From Rhyzopertha dominica (Eukaryota > Arthropoda > Insecta > Coleoptera > Bostrichidae), in NCBI GenBank assembly GCA_025024175.1, contig QCXZ01000138.1, positions 43,123,092-43,187,091 of the forward strand: a stretch of 64,000 nucleotides of DNA, written 5' to 3'. Below the pieces are notes generated by a model. It made no database searches and was not told where the DNA came from. It saw only the letters and a program-made list of their open reading frames with translations. Shown here in pieces: positions 9,916 to 21,711 of this stretch; the stretch's first letter is position 1; the number at the start of each line of letters is the position of its first letter. The position numbers and the translations under genes are program-made.

Positions 9916-11580
9916 TAATAAATACTTTATTGGTGCTAATAATACAAACGTATTTTACACAGGTCAGAACAAAAAGAGTATACCTATGACAATAGGTAAT
10001 TAGCTAGTAGTAATACATTATAAGTTCAAATCCACAAACATATACAATGCGCTAGTATTACAAATGAATATCCCTGAAATCATCATTCAGGAACTCCCGA
10101 ATCGAGTAAAATGACTTACGAATCAGGTATCGTTTTGTTATTTTTATAAATAACTTGGAAGGCACACTTATGTGGCAGGCCTAACATCAAATTTAAAGTG
10201 GTCGAATTATCATGCTTGCTTACCGATTAAAATTGACAGCGAGCGGATCTACCAATTTCACACTGCAAGCTCTAAATGCCAATACTAAGATCCCCATCAC
10301 AAAACACAATGGTTGGCCGATTTAGTTAATATTGGGGATGCTTACTAATTGTTGGGAATTCTATTCAGCTTAATTTATTTAGTGTAAAATGTATCAGGAA
10401 ACAGTGAGTGGGTTTTTGTGAGCTTTTTTCGGGTGCTTGTTTATCGCGCATTAATAGCATTCGGTGTCGAGCTATGCCAATGAATGTATGTGAGCTACGC
10501 GGAAATAAAAGCAGTTGTAAAAGTTACTTGACTTTTCTTTTCTTTCAAACTCAATACATAACATTGATTAAAATCTAATTCAATTGTAAATGAACTATAT
10601 CAAAACTCAATAAAAAAATGTGTATCTTACCTTTATTCGAACGCTGCTACCAATCTTACACGTGAGCACAATAACTCATTTTACGCAAGAATGAAAGAGC
10701 TACGTTTCAAACAACAAATATATTTAACAATCAATTAATTAATGGAAATAATGAACAAAATAAAAGGTATTCAACAAAACATGTATGTCCTAATCTTCTC
10801 AATATTCCTTACAATTCTATACGCATTAAAACGAGAATATGACCTCAACCCGTAAATTAACAATTTTGACCTACACGCGAATTTAAACTAATTAACAACG
10901 AATTTCCAAAATGCCGGGACGCGTGACTAACCCCCCAAAAAAAAAATACGTTACTTGCTGGATTTTCTGAACTGAGGCCTGATTGGTTAAAACTACCCCC
11001 ACTTTATAATCTCTAAGAGCGGCACTGGTCATATTTTCGTTAACAAACAGCTGTTCAGTTATTAACTTATCAAAATCTAAATCAAAGGTAACCAAAGCTA
11101 AACAATTCTAATCAGACCTAACTGGGTATCGCCAAGCTGAAGTTAAGATAGCACGCGATATGGCAACGACTTTGATTACTAATATCAACATTCTTCCTTC
11201 CAATATGCAACATGCAAAGAAAACTTCAGGAAAAACTTTACATGGTTACCAATCGTAGCTAATTTATTATACTGAGGAAATTGAGCAATCGAATCAATCA
11301 TTCTAAATAACTATTACCGAATGTACTATAAACTAAAAGATTTCCCGCGCTAACCATCGTAATTTTTAGGTCGTGTACCCCAATCACAAAAGAGCCGTAA
11401 CGGTCAGATCCTTCTAGGAACAGGACCAACATTCTCCATCTGGTTGCAATTAAATATCCCAACTGAACTGCAATAACCAACTCTTTTTAACAATGCACTA
11501 TTGCCTGACAATTTTATGAGAGTATTACGAAACGAACGGAATCAACAAAATTCATCCCCTTGCTGCAAAATAATAATTAA
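9916..11580. other. AT-rich non-coding stretch
   Basis: I see no gene. Open frames at 10,892-11,095 and 11,298-11,480 on the minus strand have no motif that I recognise. A short (ATA)n run lies near 9,898-9,912. Confidence 0.4.
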
Positions 11581-11589
11581 AAATGTACC

Positions 11590-12560
11590 CACGTATGTTA
11601 TAAAACTAACCACTTTGCTACATTTATTATGTTATAGTTGTTTCCATGTCTAGTTCTGTTAAGTCTTAGGCTATTTAAATATATCATAATTCCCCTAGTA
11701 TTATACTCATGAAATGAGCTTAACGCTTTGAAGTGATTATCATTTTTTGAGATGTAGGTTAAACATTTGAATATAAATCAACAAGGGAAGGTAAGAATAT
11801 TTAATGAACAGAAATATGATCTGAAATCATCCCTACATCTAATACCAGCTAAAATTCTTATGGCTCTTTTTTGTAGTAATCAATGTGCATGTCGCCACAA
11901 AGTAATACAGTATTTCAAATGAGTTTGTATCAGTGCAAAGAAGGCAGTTCTAAGAACTTGACGAGACAAACCGTTAGCTAAATTACGCATTAGGATAATA
12001 TTTTTACAGAGTTTGTCAATAACGGTGTTAATGCGCACTCCAAGAAATTTTGTATAGTCTACGGAGTCTGCGCCTCCCCTAAGTGCAAAAGTTATCTTAA
12101 CTGTTTTATCTTCATTTAAGTGTAATTTGTTAGCAGCCATTCACCCTCTATTTTCTGTAGATGATGATTTAACTATGGTTGAAAACCAGTCGCAGAACAA
12201 CTGCTACAACCTACGGTAGTATCATTAAGAATAGCAGAGGACCCCGAATTGAACCCTGTGATACCCCATGAGCACTCCTCCGACAATGTTCCCCAATAAC
12301 AACTTTTTGCACCCGATTCGATAAGTAGGATCTAATAAGATTTATACTACTTCCACAAAAAATAAAAATTTAGTTTATTAAGTAGAATATCATAGTGTTG
12401 AAGGCTCTAGTCAAATCAAGGGAAAGGGCTGCATAATAATTTTTATTTTCGAAAGAGCCAATATCAGTCTCAACAAACGCTAAAGCTGCAAGAAAAGGTG
12501 ATAATGTTTACGAAACCCAAATCCCAACAAGATTATACTGTAATGCTTCATGTTGGTACC
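11590..12560 (-). pseudogene. Jockey-like non-LTR reverse transcriptase, decayed
   Basis: The minus strand carries the second half of an RT. In order it reads ALSLDLTRAFNT (motif A region, LDLxxAF), a GVxxGSIRGPLLFL segment (motif B region), then an 86-codon frame at 11,880-12,140 with NKLHLNEDKTVKITF, YTKFLGVRIN and HLKYCITLWRHAH. It continues LLQKRAIRILAGIRC and HEYNTRG and LRLNRTRHG down to about 11,600. This is the standard order of jockey/CR1-type ORF2 C-termini. There are several stops and frame changes. The catalytic motif C region was not readable and may be deleted. Confidence 0.75.
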
Positions 12561-12699
12561 GGAATTGTGTTAATATTAAGGAAAAATCGGAAGATTTACT
12601 AGAAAGGGACGGATTATAGCTCAACTGTTCGAAAACTATTTGAAACTGTTCAACGGGAAAGACTGAGAAGTTCAATTCGTCACACGCTTTAGCCTTTAA

Positions 12700-13200
12700 A
12701 AGCCGATTCAGTTGTACCCAGTCTTTGCAATTTTTTCGCGATTTTCCTCCCTTGCCGCCATCCTCACCCCGAAGTAATCACATCGAAAATTACAACGTCG
12801 AACACCCAGCAATATCGTAACTGAAACAAACAATGCTCCGATGTGGCGCAGTCGATTGTTTGCGTTAGCATTGTGTCGGGGGAAATGGGATTGTCACATC
12901 TAGACAGCAGGGGCTGCAAATAAATATTCTGCCGCCTCCGCAGTTCCGATATTAAATATAAACTGGGTGAAGACCCGAACGCCCCGCCGATTGTTGCATC
13001 GATGAACGTTTAAACAGAACTCCAATTGTTTCTGCGCCCCGACGCCGCGAGTTTAAATAAACTTCCGCAAACAGCCGGGACGTTGGGAAATTGAAGTGTC
13101 GTCGATGCCGGATGGATGGGAAGATACGAAGATAAAAAAGGGGTGTGTCAACTCATTTTTATGTGCGGCCGATTGCACATGTGTCGGAAAAGAAGCGGTG
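12700..13200. other. GC- and CpG-rich non-coding island
   Basis: A sharp rise in GC and CpG occurs between the two non-LTR fragments. No open frame of note and no repeat structure were seen. Candidate conserved non-coding or regulatory sequence, or simply single-copy DNA spared by insertions. Confidence 0.35.
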
Positions 13201-13719
13201 TCCTTTGCGAAGAGTTATGATATAGTATTGTTTCTTAGGGAGTGAGTTGCGTAGTAGGATTCAAATGTCTTCAGTAGTTACGCTCTTTAATGGTAATGAC
13301 TTCTCTGTTGTTTCTCTTTAAAATGTCAAAATGTCCAGTTTTTGGCGTTAGTTCCTTTTAATACTCAGCGATTCAATTCCGTTTGTAACGTAACCTGCGA
13401 TCTAAATTAAAACCATTGTTTGGTTTTCAGGAATTACTGCATTTGCAGAATCAGCGATTATATTCTTAACTAACTTGCCATTCTCCAAGGGCACATGCTA
13501 GTATTTCGATTTAGACTTTCTATTTGGAAAGTGCCATTTCTAGCTGAATTTAAACATGGTAAGCGCAAAATTTTCAGTATGTATTCAGATTCCGTCACTT
13601 GTGTTGTAGATATATGGTCATTTCATCCACTGAGACGCCTGTATTTTCTAAAACGTGCTTCCAGTGGACACCTCTGGAATTTTCCGAGTAGAATATATTT
13701 CAAGTCATGTTTTTTTGGA

Positions 13720-15003
13720 TAAATATTGGACAATCTTTTAATTAATTTTGAGAATTTCCACATTGATGTGTTAGATTTCCCTTTATCTGACCATAACATT
13801 ATATCACTACAATGTAATGTTGGTCTGAAACGCAGGCCAAATCAACATTATGCACATATTACAAGAGCAATAACTAATTATGGCTTGCACAATTTTTATA
13901 ACTCTATCGAATCTAGCAACTTTGATTTCGTTGACGACGCCGCTCTCACTCTTGACCATGAACCAATGAACATATTTTATCGTTATTAATAAAAAATATA
14001 GAAGTTTGCTTTCCCCAAAAATTAGGAAGATGGTGACACATTGAAAATTTACTATGACTACTATAAACTATATCCAACTGCAGTCAATAAGGCGTTTTAT
14101 CTGCAGTAGAGACAATCTTACAGGAATGAAATTAGTATTGCTAAAAGGGGTGCCACTGACCATTACATTAAAAATAGCAACAACATAGCTAAGGCAAGCT
14201 GGGATATAATTAAGAATAATAAAAACAACAGAGCATCAACCAAACTGAAGCCTGATATTAAACTAAATGCTTTGAACAACCATTTCCTTGATAGTGTTGA
14301 TAACGTTCTAAATAACATTCAAACCTCATGTAACGCATTAAATAGTAGTAACAGTTGTATTACCTCTTCCAATTTCAAATTCAAAAATATAACTTTTAAT
14401 GAACTTCCAGATACTATAAACAAACTGCGAAACTCTAAGAGCAAGGATATCTATAATATTTCTGTACCTTTGATAAAATGTATAAAAAACCTTATAATAG
14501 TACCATTGACTAAGCTAATAAACAATTGTATTGATCAACAGTATTTCCCAGATATGCTCAAAGTTTCCAAAGTTATCCCCGTTTATAAAAAAGGTCATAC
14601 AAATAACTTAGCAAACTACCGACCTATTTCACTTGTTCCTATCATCAGTAAGATAATTGAATCGTTATTAGATAAACAAATTAAAGATTTTGCTGAAGGA
14701 AATGGTCTATTTGGCGATTCCCAATTTGGTTTTAGAAGTGGCTCTAACACTGAAAAAGCTATAATAAAACTTATCTCAAAAATAGCTAGCGGGTTCGATA
14801 GCGGTGAACTAACAGGAGTAACACTTTGTGATCTTGGTCGTGCCTTTGACTGCGTCTCGCATGATTTACTTATTGATAGATTAAGATTGTTGGGCTTTGC
14901 CAACTGTAGTTCTAACCTATTAACTTCTTTTCTTAAAAATAGACAACAAGCTGTCTATTTTAATAATAAGCTGTCAACTTCTAAATTGGTAAAACACGGT
15001 GTG
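13720..15003 (+). pseudogene. Non-LTR retrotransposon, endonuclease end plus RT N-half
   Basis: Begins with DNLLINFENF and LDFPLSDHNIISLQC, the end of an APE-type endonuclease (SDH motif), at 13,726. After a broken linker (stops near 13,989 and 14,107), a 299-codon frame from 14,272 carries the RT: VIPVYKKGHTNNLANYRPIS, LVPIISKIIE, FGFRSGSNTEKAI, and LCDLGRAFDCVSHDLL (motif A, catalytic Asp). The match ends at LVKHGV near 15,003, just before the expected PQGS motif; motif C is absent. The later codons of the frame, to 15,171, are unrelated. The element is a jockey/CR1-like type and is 3'-truncated. Confidence 0.85.
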
Positions 15004-15469
15004 GTTAAATTCTCTTTTCTTTTTTTGTACCGGGCGTGTCCAAATGTACCCACCGGTCTAACCACGAAAAGCTATTTAAATACATTAATTTTTATCTGCG
15101 TTGTTGTACAGCGGATAACAAAATTCATTTTTCAAACGATACCCCTTATGAGTCGTGCAGGTAACGTTTAGAGCGATCTACCTAATTTACGTGTATTATT
15201 GCATTAAATCAGTCCGGTAAAACAGCATTTGATCATCTGTAATTAATACACAAACAAAAAATATTTCAAATAACATTACAATCAAAAATTTAACCTTAAC
15301 TCGCGTGTGTTGGTTTGAAATAACAAACACGATCATCCACTACAGGTACTAGATTGCATCTAGTGGTGCGAATTGGCGGCCGGCTCAGTTGATGTCAAGC
15401 GGGATGTATATATTTTATAAGCATGGCCTTCTCATATCAAGAAGGCAATGCCTGAACGCTAAACTTTTT
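15004..15469. other. Non-coding stretch after the RT truncation
   Basis: Sequence unrelated to the upstream RT. No domain, repeat or RNA was recognised. Confidence 0.4.
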
Positions 15470-15859
15470 CTAAAAGAGACTGTTAATCAGTGATGTAGGT
15501 TCAAAATTCACTTGAGAATTTAGTGTTATTTCGTCAGGATATTTATCGGATTTTATTATTTCTAAAATTTCTAATGAATTTAGTAATTGGATCTTTTGCT
15601 CAATATGTAAAATATCAACATTGTTATTAATTTCGAAAGTGTGATCAGTATCTAAAAGATGCTTTGCAAACAGCGAATAATTTTGTGCCAATCACCAAGA
15701 TCTTAAATGTTCTCTTATTCTTATTTTAAAATTTCTAAAGGTTCTGCCTATATATACACAGTTACAGTCATTGCATCGTAATTTGTACACCCCACTTTAT
15801 CCATCATTGGTACTATATCTTTATTATTAAATAGAGCTTTTGCCAAAGCTAAGGTAGGT
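15470..15859 (-). pseudogene. Penelope-like element P3, GIY-YIG region
   Basis: On the minus strand one reads LAKALFNNKD, then IVPMMDKV, then VYKLRCNDCNCVYIGRTFRN and RIREHLR, the PLE linker and GIY-YIG core with its Cys residues. A TGA follows, then a 73-codon frame reads SLFAKHLLDTDHTFEINN and SLEILEIIKSDKYP, ending LINSLF. Apart from that TGA and a small frame problem near 15,790 the domain is nearly complete. The RT is absent: the element is cut at 15,859, inside one arm of a 31-bp inverted repeat. Confidence 0.8.
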
Positions 15860-15927
15860 GTATTTTAAATAAAGAAAATATATTAATTACTTTTAAACCT
15901 ACCTTAACTTTGGCAAAAGCTCTATTT
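15829..15927. repeat. Long hairpin at PLE junction, 31-bp arms
   Basis: 15,829-15,859 and 15,897-15,927 are inverted copies with one mismatch and a 37-nt AT-rich loop. Both arms encode the same PLE linker peptide (TLALAKALF / TLTLAKALF) on opposite strands, so the hairpin is a PLE sequence joined to an inverted piece of itself. Confidence 0.85.
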
Positions 15928-15929
15928 CG

Positions 15930-18130
15930 TAATATTATCATCAAAGTGTACAAGCACTGTTCAGGTTTGGGACAGAACTTTTGATCACCCGTATAAACAA
16001 AGAAATGACAAAAATTTCGGAGACAGATTCATTCGTGGGAATAAAATGTTTTAAAATCAAAATGGTGCATTTTTTCAAGTGTTGTTAATTCAGAATAAAA
16101 AATATGTCAGTAACGTATTTGAAATTGAATTTTTCTGATATACAAGAATTAAAACCTTTGGTAGCGTTAGTTGTATAAAATTGTTCCTANTATATTAGAA
16201 ATTATTTTTTGTCATACACTGTCACTATCAAAATGTATTTCTATATATTTCTAATGAAATAATTTGTTATGAAGACGAAAAAATAAAGCATAGGATCATG
16301 AAATTCGTTAACAAAAAATAGTATAACGATATAATGGAGGTATTTAAAATGTTTAAGTACTGAAATATCACATTAAAAAGTAGCCAAAAAGCGTCATATG
16401 AACCGTTTCGTATGTGGGCACAAAATTGCTCTTACAGACTGACCTTGGGACCTTATTTCAACCGTAAAATACCGTAAGTAAAATTACTGTGGTTTTAATC
16501 AGCGGCAAGTTACTAAATTTATACTGGCGTAAATGATTCGAACTGTTGGTGTACCCTCTGTATCTTGTTCCATTGATAAATTTACTTGAACAACATCAAC
16601 AAGTTTTATAAGGTACTACCTTAAAAAGTGCCATCTAGCGATGTCAATAGGTATTATGTGCAATAAGCTTTAACGGTAAAACAGAAATCTGCATTTACAG
16701 AACCTTAAATACAAAAGTGACCATCAAACGCAAAATCTTCGAATATATTTTTGAATTGTCTTAATGAAAGGTCCTATAACCAGTTAGTGGGTAAACGAGC
16801 AATTGTAAACTGGTCGTCGAGGATAGCCGAGAATTTAAAATCACAAAATCTTACAAAATATACAGGTCATTCATATTGACGTAGTTCAGGCGAATAGAGG
16901 TATGGATATGCCCTGGCCAAAAAGGCGTGCTGGATGAAAATACTTGACCGTCACCGAAAGCTACGTCGAAGATTCCTTCCAAAACAAATTGCAGAATGGA
17001 GAAAAAATTCTTCACGATAATGACGACATATCATCCTTCAATACTTGGGAATCATGTGCTGAATCATTATCTGCTACTGCAGCTACTGTCCACGGGCATT
17101 GATAGATAATTTTGGTATAAATAGGAATGTACCTAAAACCAAAATTGAAGACATATACTGTTCCAGTTCCTATAAATAATTGTACTAACCGCACATTTAC
17201 TATCAATACCAATGAATAAATTTAAAATATTCTATATCTTTTTTTAATTCAGCTTGAATATTTGCGTTTGTTAAAAAATGAACGATAATAGTTTGACAAC
17301 CCCTAATTACATACGACAATGACGTAGTCATGCCATTATCAATTGCACTTCAACGAATTCTTAATCCATAATGGTTGAATAGACAATGTGTGCGTAACTA
17401 CAGGTATACGTGTATTCAGGCTATCAAATGAGCTGGCAAACACTTTCTTGAGCGCGTTATTCAAGCTAGCTGACATCAATCGACAAACGCCCGCATTACT
17501 AATGGCAACAATGAATAACACACGAGCGAACTATCAAGCAGCTCTGGATAATAATAGGCCAGCTCACAATGGATCACATGTAGGAGCAATATCGACGACG
17601 GAGTATAGATTGCTATTAGTGTGGATATAGTCCTTTTATGAGACAATTTAGAAAGTAATAACTTCGATGGACGCCACAAATTAACGGTAATGAAAAAATA
17701 TCTGGCAGCATTGTCGCTTGGGGATGTCTTGATTAAATATCAGTGGCGGAGACGAAGAAACCCAATAAAAAGGTCGAGAGGCGGTTGCTCAGTGCCATAT
17801 CAGACATGTAAAATGGATGAGAATATCTAGAATATATCAACAAAATGTTAATTAGTAATAATTGATTCTTTTCGTGGTAGGAGTTCCGATTTCTGGGTTA
17901 TATTTTTTTGATAATAAAACTAGTTTAATCCGTTTAGCTCTCTATTGTGGTTATTAGTCCAAATAAATTGCATTTAGAGAGAAAAACGTAGTGTTATCCA
18001 AACATTTATAGGTGAAAATGATAAAGTGGTGTATAATAAATAAAAAAATAAAAAAGTGTGAAGGTTTTATTCGGGGAAGTTAAAATAGCAGCAAAAATAG
18101 CGCTCTTGCGATATTAGTCGAAAGTTGTAG
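15930..18130. other. Non-coding stretch, nothing recognised
   Basis: AT-rich, with small open frames on both strands at 17,339-17,679 that overlap one another and have no recognisable domain. No RNA gene or terminal repeats were seen. Confidence 0.4.
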
Positions 18131-18584
18131 TGAATAATGAACCTTTTCCTTGTTTTCTCGTTTTTAATTTTTAGTTTCCTCAAAAATAATCCAATTTTGT
18201 TAAAAATTAGTAAAAGTATGCCCGAAATTATAACAATTTTTTTCAGATTAAATAAATTACGAGTTTTATATAATATTAATGTTTACCGATCCAAAATACC
18301 TTTGCAACAAAATAGCCTACTGGAAAAAATTATTATACAGGGTTTTGTAGGTGCTTTAATTCAAAGACATGCTCAAAAATGCAGCAGAAAGCAAAAAAAA
18401 TGTCTTGCAACAATGAATTTTAAAATAATTGTTAAAAAACTGATTACACCATTTAATTGTAAGGGAAAAATTACTGTTTGATTGTTTAATCTGAAGCTTT
18501 ATTTTTATAGTAGCCACCTACACAGATTGGTACATGCATGCATCTTTTCATCACCATATACGTCACAAAAACTTTATATCCTCA

Positions 18585-19420
18585 TCTCTTGTTAACCGTG
18601 CTATATCAATTTCTGAAACAGGCAAACTTCGAAGTGAATTGCAACACTTACGCATCAGTTTGGCCAGCAAAAGGTGAGATAGAATCTGCAATTGATATTT
18701 GTCTTTATCCCAAACCCAAACTATTGTAACTTTCGATCCCCCAAATTATAGATGACTTCCCTATGTGGGTGTCACAAACAGAATTGGTAAACTTCTTACG
18801 AAACTGCTTATATGTATAATATCTTCCAACCCCATTGGAAAATACCACAGATTTTTCTATCTCCAAAGGACAAAATAAATCCTCTGTCTTCTAAATGTAT
18901 TTACAGCATGCGATGTCGTATATATCGGCGAAACAGCAGATCCATTAAAACCAGGGTTAATGGACACATACACCCAGGCAGTCACAATATTTTGTTTGAC
19001 AATGTGTCAGTTTTAGCGATAGTCCTTTTTTACAATACGAAAATTCTGAGATGCCCTAGGAATTTACAAATAAACTCAACCGCGAAGATGGTTACCACTT
19101 CTGCACTATTTGGTACTCTATCACACAACGACTATTCCCACTTTCACAAACTCCCTCCTCTGCCGTCCAAGCGTCCCCACCTTCCAAACGCTAGAAACAA
19201 CGTTACTCTTACTCTTGATAGATTCTTGAGAATTGGTTCAACTCGGACGTGTTTGGGTGTTTTTCGCGTTAGCTATATTCCATTCCATACTCCCTACTCC
19301 AGTCCTGATGATGCCCTATACAAGTGCGGGCGAAACGTCGGCTCTATTCCAAAAACAGACGCAGTGTTACCCATAAAGCCTAAGATTCCAATATAACTGT
19401 GGCCGTGGAAGCTTATGTTG
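18585..19420 (+). mobile_element. Penelope-like element P4, linker, GIY-YIG and 3' end
   Basis: The plus strand reads LVNRAISISETGKLRSELQH (18,590s), then WKIPQIFLSPKDKINPLSSK (18,835-18,895), then ACDVVYIGETADPLK, and in the next frame KTRVNGHIHPGSHNILFDN and SVLAIVLFYNTKIL. This is a PLE linker followed by a GIY-YIG nuclease with one frameshift around 18,950. About 150 bp later is a hammerhead-like core (19,305-19,335). Its terminal sequence is related to that at 48.2 kb on the other strand, so both belong to one subfamily. The RT is missing. Confidence 0.75.
19305..19340 (+). ncRNA. Hammerhead-ribozyme-like core of PLE P4
   Basis: CTGATGA (19,305-19,311), stem II GCCC (19,313-19,316) with GGGC (19,328-19,331), then GAAAC (19,332-19,336). 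All core positions that I can check match the hammerhead consensus. Stem III would be very short (CGTCG region), as described for PLE hammerheads. Confidence 0.6.
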
Positions 19421-19559
19421 TTACAAAAGTTTAAGTTGGGTTAGTTTAAAACTCGAACACCATTAAGTTTGTTTGTTCTTTTGTAACTGTGGGAAGCAAT
19501 ACATGTATTGTCATTACTTTACTCTGCGCTTTAAAATTTTTCTCCTTGTCCTTTGAAAC

Positions 19560-20080
19560 CAACATGTAAACTACTCCAGTTAACTAAAACTCCAGATCAG
19601 TGCATCCAGCTAATTATACCATTCACGCCAAACCTCTGTCCATTCACCTTCGAGTTATTCGTGCACGTTAACCCCGTCTTTCTATACCTGCCTCGACTTT
19701 GATCATCCGCATTTTCGCGAAAGCTTCTGTCCGTGTCGCCGGCTGGAGTATGTAATGAAAACGCGGCTCGTAAGACAAAGATACAGGAACTGAAATGCTG
19801 AAGAGGTAGTTTACAAAAGCCCGCCGCTGATTGTACAAATCCCACCCCATTGCGCCCCGTTCGCCAGATTGCAAAGCTGTCGGATAAGCTTCCAAGGACA
19901 TCTCCTTTTTTCGTGCACGATTATTATGAGGGCAATTCAATTAGGGGAAATGAGAGGGCAATCAGGCGTGGAAAAGTTGTACGTGTAACGGAAGGACGTG
20001 TAACACGGTGTTTGAATTTAGGGATTAGAGGAAATTTCGGGTCACATTCGTTTTCTAAACTCTCATCACCTTACGAACAA
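19560..20080. other. GC- and CpG-richer non-coding island
   Basis: Open frames occur on both strands (plus 19,850-20,359; minus 19,597-19,940) but overlap and have no recognisable domain. They are probably long only because of base composition. Confidence 0.3.
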
Positions 20081-20451
20081 TCTGATATTCATGTGCAACA
20101 CCAGTTTCATAGCTCAAATGTTATAGTCATGAGAAGAAATGATCGTGCGAAGAAGAGTTCCTTCATATTCATGGAAATAAAGAGAATAAACGAACATCTA
20201 CGTTGCAAAATTCGTATTTGTCAGGCAAATAGTTATTTGTGGAGAGAGCGTACATCATGGGATCTCATTACTCTAAACAAACTTGCAGGTAACCTACTGT
20301 ATTATGTTTTTAGTCTTCTGCCAACCGGAATTTTCTTACACAATTGCTTTTATGTCTAAATTGTATAAGATGTTTGCGCCAGTAGGTTATATATAGGTTT
20401 AATCAAGGGCGGCGTTAGGCAAGTGCAGATACAATTTTTTTCTACAATGAT

Positions 20452-20649
20452 TTGCAAGCTTGTAACCGTCATTACCTGTCAAACAGAAAGCATATAACAG
20501 TCATTAGAGGAAAAAATGGTACTTATTATCAATCAAGCTGTGAAAACATCATTAGAGGGGTACCACAGGGCTTCATCTATCGACAGGAGCTTTTGGTATT
20601 GTATGTGAATGACCTAAACCTGTGCGGGACAGCAGTGTGGTTGAAGTAG
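20452..20649 (+). pseudogene. Non-LTR RT scrap (motif B region)
   Basis: Contains YLSNRKHITVIRGK, then IIRGVPQGFIYRQELLVLYV followed by NDL. It matches the RT segment GVPQGSxLGPLLFxxYVNDL of jockey-like elements. Only about 60 codons remain, and no flanking RT was readable. Confidence 0.65.
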
Positions 20650-20992
20650 ATGCGAAAACAATAAAGCGGTTACGGTTAGATGACATAAATAAGCGATTAA
20701 AAAGTAATAGCGTGATTTTCAACATTGTGAAAACGAATGTATTATATTTTGCTGCATTAAAATAAAGATAAGTAGTGGTATTGACTGTCTTANTTTCTTT
20801 ATGTTTTATATATATCTGCTTTCCGCACAAATAAATAAATTTTTCACGTTGCAGCTTCCCACTATATTTTATTATATAGATATTGCTCGAACCCATTTTA
20901 TTTTATAGCAATCACGAGAATGCGAGACTGCGTTCATTTATTCCAATTTGATTGATTGCATTGCATGATTGCAAATATAAGTAGGAGTCCTA

Positions 20993-21359
20993 TGACGTCA
21001 CTGTAAAACGCTCTGTGACGTCTCCATACACTAATTTATTCCAAATGAGAAGGTGACAGGGACGTCATTAGTGACGCATTGCGCAGAACCTGTTTTAGCG
21101 ATTGAAATCAGATGCTGCCAGGCACAGAACAGCGGCGCGTCGGTATTTCAGAACCGATTTGTGCGATGCGATCAGGCTGATAGACGAATAAAGTGCATTG
21201 TTTTGTGTTTTGTTTCATCTTTCAATGCAACATTATACAGTAATTTGTTAATCAATACTTCCCCCGCAAATATTTATTTTCTGTACGCCACTGGTTACGC
21301 GATGCATGCGGAGGCAGCCATACTTGCCGCACAGATGACGTCAGAACTTGATGACGTAC
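20993..21359. promoter_or_regulatory. Cluster of CRE-like TGACGTCA motifs
   Basis: Perfect palindromic TGACGTCA occurs at 20,993-21,000 and 21,336-21,343. Near matches lie at 21,016-21,023 (TGACGTCT), 21,061-21,068 (GACGTCAT) and 21,352-21,359 (TGACGTAC). Five such sites in under 400 bp of AT-rich DNA is unusual. CRE sites bind bZIP factors of the CREB/ATF type; whether these are used is unknown. An open frame (21,053-21,409) overlaps and is unrecognised. Confidence 0.35.
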
Positions 21360-21711
21360 TTGCCACTTTTACATGTCGAACGAATAATATCTTCATCATC
21401 ACTCAATAACGGACTTCAATGCGCGGTTGCCAGTACTATTATTAAAGTAATAGATCTACCACTTTTCAATGCGATCTATTACTTCATTAATCTATCTACA
21501 TCTTCAAATGTACTATAGTATAGAGTTTAAAGTACCTCTATTTGTATGTGTATGAAATGATTTAATCGTAATGGATAAAACCTTTTATTACACAGTAAAT
21601 CAAATCATACCTATGGTCTACAATGTAGACTGCACATTGCATAGATGCTGATATTACATACGCATTTAAACTATAGTTTATTCAGCAAAACAAAGCTGTT
21701 ATATCATAAAC

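Noticed and set aside
18137..18481. 114-codon frame with a hydrophobic N-terminus resembling a signal peptide
   Set aside because: Composition (Ile, Leu, Lys, Asn, Phe) is what AT-rich random sequence gives; no conserved motif or splice context.
21053..21409. 118-codon frame across the CRE-like cluster
   Set aside because: No recognisable domain; could be chance in a GC-richer patch. Mentioned only as context.
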